Source: Mauremys mutica (taxonomy: Eukaryota > Chordata > Testudines > Geoemydidae). Taken from it: a DNA stretch of 64,000 bases. This document shows, one piece after another, positions 61,686 to 64,000 of this stretch; within the stretch, counting starts at the first letter, position 1; the number at the start of each line of letters is the position of its first letter. Where the stretch lies: NCBI RefSeq assembly GCF_020497125.1, contig NC_059081.1, forward strand, positions 16,029,105 to 16,093,104, read 5' to 3'. Made by a program: the position numbers and the translations under genes. Under the pieces are notes generated by a model, which had not been told where the DNA came from, did not search any database, and saw nothing but the letters and a program-made list of their open reading frames with translations.

Positions 61686-62163
61686 ACTGCCCACTTCATC
61701 AGATGCATGTAGTGGAAAATGCAGTAGGAAGATATATATACACACACACACAGAGAACATGAAGCAATGGGTGTTACCATACACACTATAAGGAGAGTGA
61801 TCAGTTAAGGTGAGCTATTATCAGCAGGAGGGAAAAAGAACTGTTTGCAGTGGTAATGAAAATGTCAATTGCTGGAAATGGGCCAAGGAAACAGTTCTTT
61901 TTCTCTCCTGCTGATAATAGTTCACCTTAACTGATCACTCTCCTTATAGTATGTATGGTAACACCCATTGTTTCATGTTCTGTGTGTGGTGGGGGGTATA
62001 TTTTATATATATCTTCCTACTGTATTTTCCACTACATGCATCTGATGAAATGGGCTGTAGCCCACGAAAGCTTATGCTCAAATAAATTTGTTAGTCTCTA
62101 AGGTGCCTCACGTACTCCTGTTCTTTTTGCAGATACAGACTAACACATCTGCTACTCTGAAAC
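61686..62163. mobile_element. Head-to-head Penelope terminal insertion inside the Penelope RT frame
   Basis: A 478-bp insert flanked by CTGTCT at 61680-61685 and 62164-62169. Removing it rejoins the RT frame. It consists of a minus-strand copy (about 61686-61864) and a plus-strand copy (about 61865-62163) of the same terminal sequence, so the arms 61686-61847 and 61889-62056 form a foldback of roughly 160 bp around a loop of about 41 bases. The minus copy is cut inside hammerhead stem II, while the plus copy carries the whole hammerhead and the terminal GGTGCCTCA and CTACTCTGAAAC tail. The outer end carries TA/CA simple repeats. This gives it the inverted arrangement described for some Penelope insertions. 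Confidence 0.85.
62042..62079 (+). ncRNA. Hammerhead ribozyme motif (Penelope-associated)
   Basis: CTGATGA at 62042-62048, stem II TGGGC/GCCCA (62051-62055 with 62060-62064) closed by a UGUA-type loop, CGAAA at 62065-62069, a 3-bp stem III AGC/GCT with loop TTAT, and C at 62079 as the expected cleavage base. All core positions fit a type I hammerhead. The base pair next to the core in stem II is A50/C65 instead of G/C. The stem I strands (before 62042 and after 62079) do not pair convincingly, so self-cleavage of this copy is doubtful. Penelope-like elements are known to carry such motifs in their terminal repeats. Confidence 0.8.
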
Positions 62164-63500
62164 CTGTCTTATCTTGGGGACTCTCTTTTTGCCCCAGCAC
62201 CCCCACAAACATGATACAGTTCTGCGGTGATCTGGAAGCCTACTTTCGCCATCTCCGACTCAAAGAATACTTTCAAGATAACACTGAACAGCGCACTGAT
62301 ACACAGATACCCTCCCACCAACAGCACAAGAAGAAGAACTCCACATGGATTCCTCCTGAGGGTCAAAATACATAGAATGGACCTATACATAGAATGCACA
62401 GGCAGAAATTGTGGAAAAACAACATCACTTGCCTCATAACCTAAGTCGTGTAGAACGCAATGCCATCCACAGCCTCAGATACAACCCTGACTCTATAATC
62501 AAAGAGGCTGATAAAGGCAGTGCTGTTGTCATCATGAACAGGTCTGACTACCACAAGAAGGCTGCCAGACAACTCTCCAATACCAAATTCTACAGGCCAC
62601 TTCCTCAGATCCCACTGAGGAATACACTAAGAAACTGCACCATCTACTCAGGACACTCCCCCTTCGCTAACACAGGAACAAATCAACATACCCTTAGAGC
62701 CCCGACCGGGGTTATTCTATCTATTACCCAAGATCCACAAACCTGGAAATCGTGGTTGCCCCATCTTCAGTGATAGTGCCAATTCCAGAGATGGACTGTC
62801 CAGATATGTGGACTCTCTACTCAGACCGTACGCCACCAGCACTCCCAGCTATCTCTGTGACACCACTGATTTCCTGAGAAAACTACAATGCACTGGTGAT
62901 CTTCCAGAAAACACCATCCTAGCCACCATGGATGTGGAGGTTCTCTACACAAACATCCCACACACAGATGGAATACAAGCTGTCAGGAACAGTATCCCTG
63001 ATGATGCCACAGCACAACTGGTTGCTGAGCTCTGTTACTTTATCCTCACGCACAATTATTTCAAATTTGGTGACAATATATACCTCCAGACCAATGGCAC
63101 CGCTATGGGCACCTGCATGGCCCCACAATATGCCAACATTTTTATGGCTGAGCTGGAACAATGCTTCCTCAGCTCTCGTCCACTCATGCCCTTTCTCCAC
63201 TTATGCTACATTGATGACATCTTCATCACCTGGACCCATGGGAAGGAGACTCTGGAAGAATTCCACCATGATTTCAACAGCTTCCATTCCATCATCAGCC
63301 TTAGCCTGGAACAATCTACATGGGAGGTCCACTTCCTAGACACCATGGTACAAATAAGTGACGGTCACATTAACACCACCCTATACTGAAACCCCACTGA
63401 CCGCTATGCCTACCTTCATGCCTCCAGCTTCCATCCCGGACACACCACACGATCCATCGTCTACAGCCAAGCGCTGAGGTACAACCACATTTGCTCCAAC

Positions 63501-63630
63501 CAGGGCTGGTGCAACCATTTAGGTGACCTAGGCAGTCGCCTAGGGCACTGGGATTTGGGGGGCGCCATCTTCTTCGGCAGCAACCGCGGAGTCCGGATCT
63601 GCAGCTGCCCCGGTTGCCACCGGCATTTAT
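63501..63630. mobile_element. hAT-type MITE left-end fragment
   Basis: Starts CAGGGCTGGTGCAACC and continues with TTAGGTGACCTAGGCAGTCG and GGGGGGCGCCATCTTCTTCG, like the full element at 45995-46336 over its first 60 bases, after which the interiors differ. The right end is not recognised before 63640, so it is truncated or has a different interior. It truncates the Penelope pseudogene. Confidence 0.75.
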
Positions 63631-63634
63631 GTGA

Positions 63635-64000
63635 TATTACAATTAGAGCTGGCTGAAAAAAAGGGAATCCTTTTCCTGGAAAAATGTTGCCTTTTTTTAA
63701 AAAGAATATTAGGACAAAATGCCAACATCATGAAAAATTTTGAAGAGGAGTTTAAAGAAAAATTCAATTTCAAGAGACTTAAAATGGCATTTTTCAGCTG
63801 CCTGAGAAGTCGTTAAATTGACAAAAGCCTCCAAGCCCAGCTGCTGAAGAAGCAGAGAACCTGGCACACTCTGCCTCCCCATACCAGGGAGCTAGCAGGG
63901 AGGATGAAAGGTCTGCTTCCTCATCCCCTGAAGCTAGCCCTCGAGGAAAACTCTTGTCAATTTCACTGGCAGCTAGGAAAACATCGTTTCTGTTTTCACT
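63635..64000. repeat. AT-rich interspersed repeat, partial
   Basis: AGAGCTGGCTGAAAAAAAGG and A/T runs at the start resemble the margin of the unclassified repeat at 50.8 and 53.0 kb. The rest, with GCTGAAGAAGCAGAGAACC, is not recognised. It runs off the window end. Confidence 0.35.

Larger units (their letters stand above)
61500..63500 (+). pseudogene. Penelope-like element reverse transcriptase pseudogene
   Basis: A broken RT of a Penelope-like retroelement. The N-terminal part (61520-61685) is interrupted by a 478-bp insertion and resumes at 62170 (GLSFCPSTPTNMIQF, then GDLEAYFRHLRLKEYF). The 62411-62773 frame carries KEADKGSAVVIMNRSDY, a Penelope hallmark. A frameshift near 62700 precedes LPKIHKPG. 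The 193-codon frame 62808-63389 holds RT motifs: DVEVLYTNIP (from residue 42), NGTAMGTCMAPQYANIFM (from about 96), YIDD (residues 134-137) and FLDT (177-180). A TGA at 63387 interrupts an otherwise continuing frame; a CGA-to-TGA change by CpG decay is plausible. The reading goes on to about 63500, where a hAT MITE replaces the rest. The GIY-YIG endonuclease expected downstream is absent. At least one frameshift, one stop and two insertions make it dead. Confidence 0.92.

Noticed and set aside
61735..61755. TATA/CACACA tract as a separate microsatellite locus
   Set aside because: It is part of the Penelope terminal sequence and recurs in inverted form near 61995-62010.

Overview
This window looks like interspersed-repeat-rich, non-coding nuclear DNA of an amniote. 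The repeats point to a sauropsid, most likely a turtle (a crocodilian is the alternative). That call rests on family recognition: CR1 LINEs with turtle-like 3' tails, MIR/CORE-type SINEs, many hAT and Harbinger-like MITEs, Ty3/Gypsy pieces, and a Penelope-like element carrying hammerhead ribozymes. No alignment was run. I found no host protein-coding exon, tRNA, rRNA or CRISPR array. Almost every open frame is either chance or a decayed transposon frame.

Layout. 1-3.0 kb: a Ty3/Gypsy remnant on the minus strand (Gag zinc knuckle, protease, start of RT, end of integrase), abutting a plus-strand LTR-like segment with a TATA box and 58-bp direct repeats exactly 1000 bp apart. 4.8-9.0 kb: two CR1 copies in opposite orientation, a SINE and an LTR-retroelement leader-like block. 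9-18 kb: mostly unique AT-rich DNA. 18.3-24.1 kb: a repeat cluster with a CR1 split by a hAT MITE at its stop codon, an LTR-like block, and a nest of hAT and Harbinger-like MITEs. 24-35 kb: mostly unique, except a 121-bp hammerhead-bearing Penelope fragment with an 8-bp target duplication. 35-47 kb: four hAT or hAT-like MITEs, and a Gypsy RT piece joined to a CR1 that is itself split by a solo LTR. 47-57.5 kb: degenerate SINE tails, two copies of an unclassified repeat, a Harbinger-like MITE and a clean 893-bp solo LTR with 5-bp target duplications. 61.5-63.5 kb: a Penelope-like RT pseudogene, broken by a head-to-head insertion of Penelope terminal sequence and cut off by another hAT MITE.

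There is no operon or pathway here. The parts are related by insertion order, and several insertions can be dated relative to one another by nesting. The most interesting signal is the pair of hammerhead ribozymes and the fact that two insertion boundaries fall inside the ribozyme core. I do not see a new biological system, and the long unique stretches may be intergenic or intronic.
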